DNA from: Fistulifera solaris | Taxonomy: Eukaryota; Bacillariophyta; Bacillariophyceae; Naviculales; Stauroneidaceae | Reading direction: 5' to 3' | DNA: 64,000 nt | Assembly (NCBI GenBank): GCA_030295235.1 | Contig: AP026130.1 | Span: 248,001-312,000, forward strand | In this document: piece after piece, positions 10,809 to 21,000 of the stretch | Layout of the letters: each line of letters opens with the position of its first letter | Position numbering within the stretch: the stretch's first letter is position 1 | Notes under the pieces: generated by a model | Databases searched by the model: none | Seen by the model: the letters and a program-made list of their open reading frames with translations, nothing else | Told to the model about the DNA's origin: nothing | Position numbers and translations under genes: made by a program

Positions 10809-12227
10809 CTATGACTGTTGTTTGGATGTTTCCGCCAGTGTTCTCGTACTCAAATAATTGCGAATGGCCACTAAATTGCTGCACAAATCACGCACAATCC
10901 GTCCTTCAATCATGCGGACGGGCAGATACGCCCGGGGACTCACTTCCACGGCGTACGTCAAACGCATGTACTCCGTCCCGGGCGGTGAGCAACCCGGCAA
11001 GGGTTGCATCCTCCAAACGCCTTGATACATCCGGAATTCTCCGTCATCATTTTCAATCGATTGCATGGAAATATCCCGCGTCGGTAATTTGGAGACGGCA
11101 AAGGGTCGAGGGAACTTGTACCGTTCCAGAGGAATCGTCGTCAAATCGTTGGCCCGTTGTTTTCGCGATTTGCCTTCCCAAACATCATCTTGAAAGTGGG
11201 CAAAATCGGGCAAACCCTGGGGCCATTCCCGAACTTCGAGTGTCGTGCGGGCCGAAAATTGGAGACCGGCAATCTTGGCCCCACCGACTTGTCGTAACAG
11301 AGCTCCTTTCATTTGTTGCGCCAATTGTTGACACTGTTCACTTTCGGGACGGGACTTGTCGACCACGAGTCGTTCGGAAGCCTTATATTCTTGCAAGACT
11401 TCATTGACGACGAGGTTGGGAACGACATCTTGCAAATGAGAATAATCCGTCAAAACATTCCAGACATCCTCTACGGACGCCATAATATCGATACCGGCAA
11501 AGATCCGACGGGAATTTTCGGGTGCTTTTTCCACCCTCACCACGGGTTCCCCCGGCACCAAACACTGATCATCGTCCAAGAACGGCGGTGCCATTTCACT
11601 GGTACCGTAATCGACATCTTCAAACGCCAAGGTGGAAACATCCACATCACTACTGTTGACGGCCGCCACATACATATCCGCCAATGCCTTGGAGGCAGCT
11701 TCTTCTTCGGCTTGTTCGACGACGACCAGGGCCCCTTCAATGGCTTGTTCCAAGGTGGCCGCTTGGACGGCTTGCAACGACAATCGTGTTTGCATTTTGG
11801 CTTGTTCAATGGCGATGCGGGTTTCTTGTACGGCTTGTTCCAATTGCAGTAATTTGTCTTCGAGTGGTTGGAAAGTGTCGCTGATTAACGTATTCAAATC
11901 ATCTTCGGAAGTGCTTGCTTTTGTCGTCTCTTTTAGTTTGCGCTGTCGTTGTTGCAAATCTTCGACCGCCATATCCATCGCTGTCAATGTAGCATCCGAC
12001 AAGACGGCACCGACGGGTGATATGAGAGCAATCGGTTTGGACATGCTTTTGACTAAATTGGTGACCCGTTGTTTCAATCGGGCTTTGCGTTCTTCCGGAA
12101 GTGGACGACGGGCGGGGAGTGGATGGGGGGGAGGTCGACTCTTCTTGTTCAAGCCAAAGGCGTCAACGGAGGCGAGTACTACCAGCCACACAACGGCCGT
12201 CCAGAAGAAATGATTTCTTGAATGCAT
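10809..12227 (-). CDS. Plastid-targeted START-like (polyketide cyclase/lipid transport superfamily) protein
   Basis: The frame opens at an ATG at 12320, but the ATG at 12227 (M32 of the longer form) starts a clean signal peptide ending LASVDAF-G, a typical stramenopile plastid leader, so I prefer 472 residues. Residues about 60-200 of the shorter form are charged and helical, likely coiled coil (many Q, E, K and A heptads). The C-terminal part, beginning near GEPVVRVEKAPENSRR, contains the pattern IDIMASVEDVWNVLTDYSHL. That pattern marks the SRPBCC/START helix-grip fold, also found in plant plastid lipid-transport-superfamily proteins. Ligand unknown. It is transcribed divergently from the ROK kinase gene. 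The frame is intact. Fold assignment is fairly secure; function is inference. Confidence 0.75.
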   Translation of the reverse strand: MHSRNHFFWTAVVWLVVLASVDAFGLNKKSRPPPHPLPARRPLPEERKARLKQRVTNLVKSMSKPIALISPVGAVLSDATLTAMDMAVEDLQQRQRKLKETTKASTSEDDLNTLISDTFQPLEDKLLQLEQAVQETRIAIEQAKMQTRLSLQAVQAATLEQAIEGALVVVEQAEEEAASKALADMYVAAVNSSDVDVSTLAFEDVDYGTSEMAPPFLDDDQCLVPGEPVVRVEKAPENSRRIFAGIDIMASVEDVWNVLTDYSHLQDVVPNLVVNEVLQEYKASERLVVDKSRPESEQCQQLAQQMKGALLRQVGGAKIAGLQFSARTTLEVREWPQGLPDFAHFQDDVWEGKSRKQRANDLTTIPLERYKFPRPFAVSKLPTRDISMQSIENDDGEFRMYQGVWRMQPLPGCSPPGTEYMRLTYAVEVSPRAYLPVRMIEGRIVRDLCSNLVAIRNYLSTRTLAETSKQQS

Positions 12228-12592
12228 AATGATGAAAGGGAAGCCTTTTAATGAATGCAAACAAACAGATAGGAACGCAATACAGAGGTGAGAGGCAAAA
12301 AATGGCTTCCGCTCTCGCATCTTTTCCTCCTCTCATCACGCGGAGCAGCTTGCCGATGTTACAAGTATCCAGAAAAGTGTAGACGGGTGTCACCTTGGAA
12401 GGCTGACGTATGCGGCGTGTCGGATTGGGGAATCACGTCACGATACTGTCTTAACGGTAACCATCTAAGTCCCGTATAATTTGATACGCGTGCTTCGCAA
12501 AACAACAAAATGAGAGATGACGATCGAGACGACGAGCCATTGCAAATGACAAAAACGTAGCTCTTTCCATCTCCTGGCACCCAAATAATAAT
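12228..12592. promoter_or_regulatory. Divergent intergenic region (START-like gene / ROK kinase)
   Basis: About 365 bases between two divergent start codons, with no coding support beyond the possible 31-residue upstream extension of the minus-strand gene. It contains GGCTGACGTATGC near 12403, a TGACGT core. No other motif stands out. Confidence 0.35.
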
Positions 12593-13704
12593 ATGACACA
12601 AGAAGAAGAAGACACGTATTGGATTGCGGCCGTCGAAGCGGGTGGAACGTCGTTTCATGTCGCCATTTGTCAAGTGACCGCTCGTCCCACGATTGTCCAT
12701 CGGACGGAAATTTCGTCGGATCAAGCGCCGCATGTGACGTTGGAGGCGTGTGCTGCCTTTCTCCAACAATTCTCGTATCCGTATCGTGCGTTGGGGATTG
12801 CAACCTTTGGACCGGTCGGATTGCGTCCCGAACATCCGGACACGTACGGACGAATTTTATCCACTTCACCCAAAGAAGCGTGGCGGAATGTCGACATTGT
12901 GACGCCCCTCCGGGAGGCTTGTTCATCGAACAATCCTCACTTGAAAGTGCGTTTGGAAACCGATGTCAATGCCCCCGCCTGGGCCGAATATTTGGAGGCC
13001 AAGGGAAGTATTTCCAGTTGTGCGTACATTACCGTCGGGACCGGCGTCGGTGTTGGCTTGGTCGTCAATCATCAACCCGTGCACGGTCGGCTGCATCCGG
13101 AAGGAGGACATGTGGCGGTACCGCCACTGCCCGGCGACACCTTTGGTGGATATTCGTGGGGCGCCAATTGTCCGTATGGGGGTCAAAATACCGTCGAAGG
13201 ATTGGCTTCGTCAGTCGCTCTCACGGAACGGCTACAGATTTTACAATCACCCGACGCACCACCCCTCCAACGTAGTATTTTGAGTACGTTGCCCGACAAT
13301 CATGAACTATGGGATCATGCGGCCAATGCCTTGGCGAGTTTGTGTACGACCTTGTTGTTGACCTTGTCGATCGAAAAAATTGTCTTGGGGGTGGTGTCAT
13401 GAAACGGCCGGGATTGTTACAAAAGATACAAGTGAGGACGGTCGAACTGATCAATGGCTATATCGAGTTGCCGCAGAATATGTCTACGCTCATTACGACT
13501 TCGGCGGCGGGAGAAGATGCCGGATTGGTGGGTGCCATTGTCTTAGCGCAATCGGCGTGTAATGACGAAGAAACCGCACGCGAACAGCAGAAACTCACCA
13601 AGATGAAACAGACCGCATTTACCTACGGAATATGGCACGGTTTACTCGTGGGAAGTCTTTTGACGGCCGTCTTGTGCAAACGCTTTTATCGAACGACCAA
13701 GTAA
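12593..13704 (+). CDS. ROK-family sugar kinase (fructokinase-like) with a C-terminal membrane segment
   Basis: About 370 residues from ATG at 12593. The N-terminus AAVEAGGTSFHVAI is the ROK phosphate-binding loop. ETDVNAPAWAE carries the catalytic aspartate region; ITVGTGVGVGLV and HPEGGHVAV...CPYGG match the ROK zinc-motif region of bacterial fructokinases such as YdhR. The adenosine-motif glycines (KIVLGGGVM) are reached only after a one-base change at the G run 13387-13391, which is one base short; downstream conservation (AGLVGAIVLA) resumes at once. After the domain the chain ends YGIWHGLLVGSLLTAVLC followed by basic residues, a tail-anchor-like membrane segment not usual in this family. 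The substrate, probably fructose or another hexose, is inferred. The gene diverges from the START-like gene and converges on RanGAP. Confidence 0.82.
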
Positions 13705-13791
13705 GTAGATGAGGTTCCTTTCTCTATGAATAGCAAAGTACAATCAAAGAAAATGTAGCTCTATATTAGTAGCTCACAAAGTGTCAGCATT

Positions 13792-15045
13792 TTACAATGC
13801 GGCCTTTTCCAACTGCGCCGCCAAGTCTTCAATGTCTTGATCGTCTTTCTCGTCGTCCTCTTCTTCCTCGTCATCATCTTCCAACAAGTCGTCTTCATCC
13901 ACGACAACATTGGAATACATGGCCCGCAATTGTTGGGCTTGTTTTCGCGTCATTTCCGTTTCCGTCAAGATGAGAGTTTCTAAATTCGCAATTTTGTGTT
14001 GCAACAGCAACTGGACGGCCTCGGTCTCCAACAAATTCTCCGACAAATTCATTTCGAGCAAGGACGTGGTTTGTTGCAAATAGGGCAACAATTGTTCGAG
14101 TCCTTCTTGTTCGATTTCGTTCGTCGCCAATTCCAAACAATCGATAGTTGGGCATTGCAACAAATATTCCGTCAACCGTTCCATCCCTTCCACTTCCAGT
14201 TCATTGCCACTGATCTTGAGGGAAGTCAATTGGGCTTTGGATTTCGTCAAGGCCGTCAACAGCAACTCCAATCCATCGGGTTGTAAGGAACAGTCGACAA
14301 CATTGAGTGCTTTCAAGTGTGGACTTTGCGCAATGGCCGCACAGAGATCATGAATGGGATGTTCGGGATCGTCCCCGGATTTGAGTTCCGAATCCATCAC
14401 ACTAATGTCCCGCAAATGGGGGTTCGCACGCGTCTGTTCCGACAATCCTTGACAGATGGCTTTCGTGCCCTGTTGGAGAGGCCGACAACCGTTGTAATGC
14501 AAGACTTGCAAGTGTTGCCATTGCGGCAACCGCTCAGCGACGACTGCAGCACCTTGCGGCCCAATTTGATTGCGTCCCAACCGAATGGCTTGGATATCGG
14601 GTCGGACTTGTAAAACAAGAAGAGATTCTTTCGATAGGCCGGTATTTTCCAAGGTCAACGTGTGCGGCAATTGCAATAGTTCACGCAACAATTCGACACC
14701 CCGTATCCCCAAAGCATTGTCATCGAGGTGAAGGACTTCCAGGGACTTGCTACTCGAAAAGACGTCATTGAAAAAGGATAAACTCGCCAAGCCATCTTCC
14801 GTCACGAGACCCGCAATGATATCATCCAGCTTTAGTGTATGAATGCGATTTACAATGGATTGCAAAAATTCGCGCAACACATCTAAACACTCTTTGCGCC
14901 AGACCCGACACGACAAATCCAAGACAATGGGAGCGTCGTTGGGTAACAACTGGGTTTGCCATTGTTCGACCAGTGTTTCGGCGATGCTAGTCGTGATGGG
15001 AACCAAACGATCCCCGTGTGAATGAAGTGTGAGCATAGTTGTCAT
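13792..15045 (-). CDS. RanGAP: Ran GTPase-activating protein (LRR type)
   Basis: Intact 417-residue frame (ATG at 15045; M4 is an alternative). It consists of tandem ribonuclease-inhibitor-type leucine-rich repeats of about 28 residues, for example LEVLHLDDNALGIRGVELL, IQAIRLGRNQIGPQGAAVV and LTSLKISGNELEVEGMERL. It ends with a strongly acidic stretch (EDDDEEEEDDEKDDQD) before a short helix. LRR crescent plus acidic C-terminal tail is the architecture of RanGAP (yeast Rna1), which stimulates GTP hydrolysis by Ran to drive nuclear transport. No plant WPP domain or animal SUMO-targeted domain is present. Another LRR-RI protein with an acidic tail is the alternative. The gene is divergent to phytochelatin synthase. 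Confidence 0.75.
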   Translation of the reverse strand: MTTMLTLHSHGDRLVPITTSIAETLVEQWQTQLLPNDAPIVLDLSCRVWRKECLDVLREFLQSIVNRIHTLKLDDIIAGLVTEDGLASLSFFNDVFSSSKSLEVLHLDDNALGIRGVELLRELLQLPHTLTLENTGLSKESLLVLQVRPDIQAIRLGRNQIGPQGAAVVAERLPQWQHLQVLHYNGCRPLQQGTKAICQGLSEQTRANPHLRDISVMDSELKSGDDPEHPIHDLCAAIAQSPHLKALNVVDCSLQPDGLELLLTALTKSKAQLTSLKISGNELEVEGMERLTEYLLQCPTIDCLELATNEIEQEGLEQLLPYLQQTTSLLEMNLSENLLETEAVQLLLQHKIANLETLILTETEMTRKQAQQLRAMYSNVVVDEDDLLEDDDEEEEDDEKDDQDIEDLAAQLEKAAL

Positions 15046-15459
15046 GAAAATGAAGATTGAAAGAAGGAAGAAAGAAAAAGGATAAATTAGTAAATGCTGG
15101 GGAAGGGAAAAAAGAAAATGACGGGTCTTCCCAAGCCATTTGCATCTCGTTTGGTTGTGGCGGGTTCTTGTGGAGATGACGCAAGCCGCGGGATGACCGT
15201 TGGTAAGGAATTCACTGTACCGGTAACTGTACTGTCATGTCCGTCGCTCGGTGTCCGTCTGTCCGTCCGTTATACCGTCGTCTGTCTGGCCTTCCGTCCG
15301 CTTGACTTCGCGTTTTCGCACGTTGAACGCACTTTCAGCACCCGCTTTTCTTTCGCGCCTTTATGTTCTGTTTTCTTTCACTGTTTCCTCCTCGGGTCAC
15401 ACAAGTTACTTTCTTTGCTGGACTTTAACACTAGTTTTCCTTGAAAAGTCAATGCCAGA
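15046..15459. promoter_or_regulatory. Divergent intergenic region (RanGAP / phytochelatin synthase)
   Basis: About 414 bases without a supported gene. Bases 15236-15302 are low-complexity, rich in GTCC and GTCTG units (GTCCGTCTGTCCGTCCGTT). I found no recognisable metal-response element. Confidence 0.35.
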
Positions 15460-16493
15460 ATGAATTGGGGCTCGCAACGTTTGTTACAACGCTTGTATCC
15501 TAGAAGGAATCATCCTCGCGTCATTCCATCCTGGCATCCTCGTTCATCGTCGTCTTCCGTAGCGCAAGACGAGGATCCTTTGACCGAATATGATCGACCA
15601 CAGAAAAATTGTCACACTGTCCGACGTGTACTTGTTCCTCATCCTCATTGCCACCACCATTACCGGAACCCCAATATTCCGTTCGACGTCGCGTCTTGCC
15701 GTCGCATTTGACGGCACTGAGTTCGGCTCCAGGAACCCAGCTCTTAATTGAGGCATTGACGAAAAACAGTGCCGCAGCGTATATTCCGTTAACAGAACAT
15801 TTTTGCAATCAATCCGATCCGGCCTTTTGTGGGATTACAACTCTCCAGATCATTTTGAATGCGTTGGCGGTCGATCCGATGGTCCGATGGAAAGGAGGAT
15901 GGCGATATTTTGGCGATGAAACCGTGCTGTTGAGTCAATGTTGTTTGTCGGTGGAAATGGTCCGACGAATGGGTGTCACGATGGAACAGTTGCAACAATT
16001 GGCCGTTTGTCACGGATTGCGGGTCCAAATGGAACGGCCCTACCAAAATGAAGAACTCTTTCGAACGCATGTGCGGGATTGTTTGCAACAAACCGATCCT
16101 TCCGCCATGCTGGTGGTATCGTATGCCCGGAGTGCCTTGGGACAAACGGGAGAAGGACATTTTTCGCCGTTGGCGGCGTATCATGAAGCCTCGGATCAAG
16201 TGTTGTTGTTGGATGTGGCAAGATTCAAATATCCACCCTACTGGGTTTCGGTATCGGAATTGTATCAGGCCATGACCTTCGTGGATCAAGTCACGGCACA
16301 ACCGCGGGGATGGTATGTGATGCGTCCACCCTTGCTTTCCAGCAGTTACAAGGGCGTACCGATTACGTCGGAAGAACGTCGTCCGGCGTCGCTGGTGCCA
16401 TTGGCCGGTCAAAGTGTTTCCCCGTGTCCTCTGCATCCGGTCAAGATCGATTTCTGTCAAGCCGTCCGGCCACGCCGTCGTCCCAATTCCTAG
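15460..16493 (+). CDS. PCS: Phytochelatin synthase, with a basic N-terminal leader
   Basis: About 344 residues. The catalytic triad of this papain-fold transpeptidase is visible: Cys in DPAFCGITTLQ (about residue 123), His in GEGHFSPLAAYH (about 233) and Asp in LLDVARFKYPPYW (about 251). The gaps of 110 and 18 residues match those of plant PCS1 closely. The enzyme makes phytochelatins from glutathione when metals such as cadmium are present. The ATG at 15460 begins an Arg-rich leader (MNWGSQRLLQRLYPRR) that looks mitochondrial. It joins the domain frame across the A run 15604-15608, apparently one base short; the domain frame has no ATG of its own upstream. The variable Cys-rich C-terminal sensor region of plant enzymes is nearly absent (only a CPLHP and one further Cys). 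The enzyme class is secure; the leader is less so. Confidence 0.9.
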
Positions 16494-16565
16494 TATTACG
16501 AAATGCTCATTATAACTCTACCAAGTGAACGGCTATTTTTCATTCGCAAAAATTTGCATTTTATT

Positions 16566-17601
16566 TTATGTCAAAACACCATATTTGCGAAGAATGTCGT
16601 CCGCCGCAAATGCCAAGAGTTGACTGTTAGTATAGGGAATGTTTGGATCGTTCCTTCGTTGGCTGCGAGCCTGATCCATAGCACTCTCGAGTTGCAGTTG
16701 GCGCCACTCCACAAATCGATTCTCTTCTTCTTGCTCTTGTTGACGATATGTATCTTCCTCGGGCATGGCTGGTTCTATTTCAGGAATAGAGTTGTCTACT
16801 TCCATGACATCCTCTGCTTTTTTCCGGACGCTGGCGCTTTGTATTCGGCTGCTGCTGTTTCAATGTGTGATAGGTCTCCTTCACAAAGGGCAAGACTTGT
16901 TTCAATTCCAAGCGCGTGAATTCGGTGGAAGCATCGATGAGGTCCTCGAGTGCCACGTCGGCGACACAAATCAAGGCCGCCGCCTCGTACGCGGGTCCGT
17001 AGCGAACGAAATCGTACAGTTGACCCCGACGATCGGATTCATTCATGGTAGGATGGTTTACTACAAATTGTGTCATTTGATCAAACAATTGTTGCGCCAA
17101 TTGACTGGCCTTGCTGGAATCTAATATTTGGAGTCGAATCGCCAACGCTTCGATGCGCCGCGGATCGGCTTGCGCGGTGGTGGAACGGGAGGATCGTCGT
17201 ACTTCGATGGGGCGTTTCTGTCCGGTCAGTTGGCGAATGATTGGCACTTGCGTGCTTCGTTGAATCGGTGGATGTATGGAGCTCGGCGGTTGCAGATAAT
17301 TGTTGAGGGATTGTTGCAATTGTTCGAGATGCAATGTTTTCGTATTCACCGCCTTTTCCAATTTTTGCCACGGCAGACGGCTTTTGGTTTCTTGACGATA
17401 CGCTAATTCCAACAAGACAGCTGCACGAGTATTGGGACGATCGTATTTGCCGAGATTGCCTGTTTTGACGCGTGTTTCGAGGATACGGACCTGTTCGGCG
17501 GCTTTGCGGATCGTTTGCTTCGAAATATCTACGGCGTGATTTTTCGTCAGCACTTCGGCTAATCGTTCGACGGGGTTCCCCAATTGATACGTCAGCGGCA
17601 T
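16566..17601 (-). CDS. Orc6-like protein (origin recognition complex subunit 6), tentative
   Basis: About 344 residues from ATG at 17601. The N-terminal 75 residues (DISKQTIRKAAEQVRIL...TRAAVLLELAYRQ) resemble the first TFIIB/cyclin-like helical fold of Orc6. A second helical segment (EALAIRLQILDSSKASQLAQQLF) would be the second cyclin-like repeat, joined by a Ser/Arg linker. The C-terminus (RFVEWRQLQLESAMDQA...YTNSQLLAFAADDILRKYG) is reached across a one-base change at the T run 16818-16823 (one base too many). Orc6 is the least conserved ORC subunit and needs structure-based searching, so a different helical protein is possible. The gene is divergent, with a gap of 482 bases, from a kinesin-4-like gene, which would suit shared cell-cycle control. 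Confidence 0.45.
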
Positions 17602-18083
17602 CTTTTCTATGAAGAAGGAGGATGAGACGAGTACGCGAGACTTTTTTCAAAAATCCGAGTGAACAGCAGTGGACGAAAGCCTTTTTTTTCATCATTTTTG
17701 TGTCATGGTCGTTTATCATCATCTCTCTTATTCATTCGTCGCGGTGCAATTTTGGCAAGCTGAATTTCGGTGCCGGTCCGCTGAGAAGTTGTTCGCGACA
17801 ACGTCGCAATTTATTATTCCGTTGAAACTATCTGTTGACACTTCGTGCAACATAAAAAACCATACTAATCAAGATGATTAGAGCCCAACCTCTAATCAAT
17901 CTCACGCCTGTCACTCGAAGTCACATTCTTTCTATAAATTATTATACAGCGATGAAGATACAATATTCCCGACAGAACCAACCAAAATCCCATCGTCCAA
18001 CATTTTTGTTTTTTGCGGCACGACGTGATTGTGAACAAGGAACAAGATACCTTACCTGGTATACATCACATATTACAGCAACC
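17602..18083. promoter_or_regulatory. Divergent intergenic region (Orc6-like / kinesin)
   Basis: 482 bases between divergent start codons. AT-rich, with several T runs and ATAAATTATTATACAG near 17935. I saw no clear E2F or MYB site and no RNA gene. Short open frames here have no recognisable content. Confidence 0.35.
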
Positions 18084-21000
18084 ATGACGTCCTCTAGAGT
18101 TCGTGTAGCGGTCCGTGTGCGGCCATTGGGTCATCAAGAGGTCGCACAAGGAGGCACTCATGTGGTGACGGCGCGACACCCCGAGATTCGTTTGGGGGAA
18201 CGACGATTTACGTTCGATTCGGTGTTTGATACTTCCGTGAGCCAGGCGGCTTTGTTTGAGGAAGTTTCCGGGCCACTGCAAACCAGTTTTTGGATGGATA
18301 CAACGCTACGGTGAGTTCTCTTTGAGTTCGAGCTTGGGGCAACAAAGGTGCTCGATTCTGTCCTCTCACATACTTGAATTTTGTTTGCAGATTATGGCGT
18401 ACGGTCAGACGGGTTCCGGAAAAACGTTTACCATGGGAAGTGAAGCTCATTCAGAGCTTGAAATTACGGATAGTACGGGTTTGATTCCGCGTTTCATGAA
18501 TGGCCTTTTCGAAGAACTCGAACAACGCCGCGGCACGAACGCGCTGTCGAGATACAAAGTAGAAGCGTCGTTTCTGGAAGTATACGGAGAAGATGTTCAT
18601 GATCTGTTGCTCGAATCTCGTCCGTCGTTGCCGCTCCGCGAAGGTGCGAATGGGGGGATCGTTTGTCCGGGGTTGACGATGAGACACGTGCAAACGGCCG
18701 AACAAGCGGTGGAAGTTCTTCACGACGGAACGAAGAACCGCACCACCGCGGCCACTTTAATGAATCTCACGAGCAGTCGATCCCATGCGGTGTTTACGGT
18801 GACGCTCACACAAACAGCGTCGTTGCCGAACAGTGACGTGGAAGTCACCACCACGAGTCGTTTCACGTTTGTGGACTTGGCGGGAAGTGAACGATTGAAA
18901 AGACGGGTGCCGAAGGCACGCGGGCGAAAGAAGGAATCAAAAATCAATGAGGGGCTGTTGGCTTTGGGAAACGTTATCAATGCTTTGGCGGATGATGAGC
19001 GTTTGTTGGAAGGAAAGAAAATGCATGTTCCTTATCGTCAGTCGAAATTGACTCGGCTGTTGCAGGACGCATTGGGTGGAAACAGCCAGACTCTGTTCCT
19101 TGCCTGTATCTCGCCGTCCGATACGAATGCTAGCGAGAGTTTGTCAACTTTACATTACGCGAATCGAGCCCGCAACATCAAAAATGCTCCGACGAAGAAC
19201 GTCGATTCGAATGTCTTGGAAATGCAGCGGTTGCAAGCATACAATAATATACTTCAAAGCGAGCTGGTCAAACTTCGCTTTGGTGGCGGCGAGAACCCTG
19301 AGCTATCCGTGGACGAGCTGCTGTTGAAAAGTGAAGTAAACGATTATCTTTCGCGACTACATCAAATTGCAATGACTTCTATTGACGGGTCAAGTCTGCC
19401 ATCCGGCTTCGGAACAAGTCATCACGCTCCAGTCAGTCTTACCTCGCCGAAGCCAAATAAAGTGAGACCCTGTCCGAGTTCCGTGCTCCGCGACATCTCA
19501 CCGAATAAATCGATATTTGAACACTGCGACGCAGACATGCTTACGGAAGTGAACCCAGACGAGGGAAATGTCAATCTTGAATCACCTGCTAGAGCTTCAG
19601 CAAAAGACTCAAGACTTCGACGATTCAAAGAAGAAAGACGATGAAGAACTAAAAGCCGTTACGGGGGAACTTGTCGAGCAGGAGGCGATGTTGCTTCAAC
19701 TTCGCGATAGTCTCAAAGTATACCATCATATGAAAGACCAATACGAGAAGCTGATGGTCGAGGTACAGCACCTCGAGACCGAAAAGGCACAGCTTGCTGA
19801 TCAACTCGAAAAAAGCCAAAAGTGATCCTAGCGCTGGATGTTCCGTTGCGATTAAAATGAATCTGGAGAAGGTGGAACAAAACTTAGCTAGAGCACGAGA
19901 TGAGACGAGAAAATATCGACAGATGTGCAAGAAGGCGGAGCAGGAACAGCAAAAGTGTTTGGTGCTAGAACGTAAGGTCAGCGAACTAAAGTCTAAGAGC
20001 GCAGCCCTGGTACGAAAACAGAAAGCATCAGCAGCACAGTTTCGTGACTATACTGAGTCCAAGCAGCGCGAAATCGCCGCCTTGAAGAGAAAAGAAAAAG
20101 CTACTGAAAAGAAGATGAGCAAGCTGCAGTCGGAAATTCAAATCCACCGCCGGAACCTCGATAAGCGTCAGGTATTCTGCAACAAACTTTCATCGAAACT
20201 CAAGGAGACGGAGACGCATTTGATGAAATTGCTGGCTCTCCGTAAGAAAGAATGTCGTGAAAGAAATGCCAAGACGGGCAAACAACGCGCAACCATGGTT
20301 TCGAAGGACGCCAATGTCCAGCAGGGCCTTGCTCCTGCTGACGATGAGGTATTGAAGTCGATCAAAATGTTGGTTGACAGAGTTGTATCAGCAGCTGTGA
20401 CTAAGGAATGCGCAAAGAAGAAGTATCAGAGCAGATTCAATGAATACACACAGACTATGAGGCTGCTTGTAGATCAAGTCAAGACTTTGGAAGAATTCAA
20501 GAGTACTGAAAGCGGGGATTCGGAGGACGGGTTGCAGCAGGAAGCCGAGCAGCAGATCGAAGACCTTGAGCTCAAGATAGAGTTACTAGCGGGAGAGTTG
20601 GAGCTGCTCAGTTCCGAGCTTCCAGCCGACGATGATGGTGCGAATGATGCTTCGGAGCACATCAATCAGCTACTTGGAGACAAAGAAGCGCCTGTTCTTC
20701 GTAGCATGTTAGCCGCTTATCTTCAAGAGTTGATACATGCGGAGGTACGAGAAACCAACTTGTAAACCGTACAAGAACTCATTGACACAACATACTCACC
20801 GTTTTCCTATCAGTTTGAGAATAAGCAGCTTTCTGAGTCCATCAAAAGAAAGGAGTCCGTCGTTGAGGGTTTGGAGTCTGAAATCGCACAGTTGTCTTCA
20901 CGGATTTCAATATTGAATTCCAGAGACGAAGAACACGAAACATCACTTGTCGAAGCAGAAAAGCAAAAATTAGAACTGGCAAACCAAAGCCTATCGAGCA

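Noticed and set aside
12593-13704. ROK kinase as bacterial contamination or an operon remnant
   Set aside because: It sits between typical diatom genes with a divergent promoter, has a eukaryotic-style tail anchor and the same composition as its neighbours; ancient transfer is possible but not contamination.
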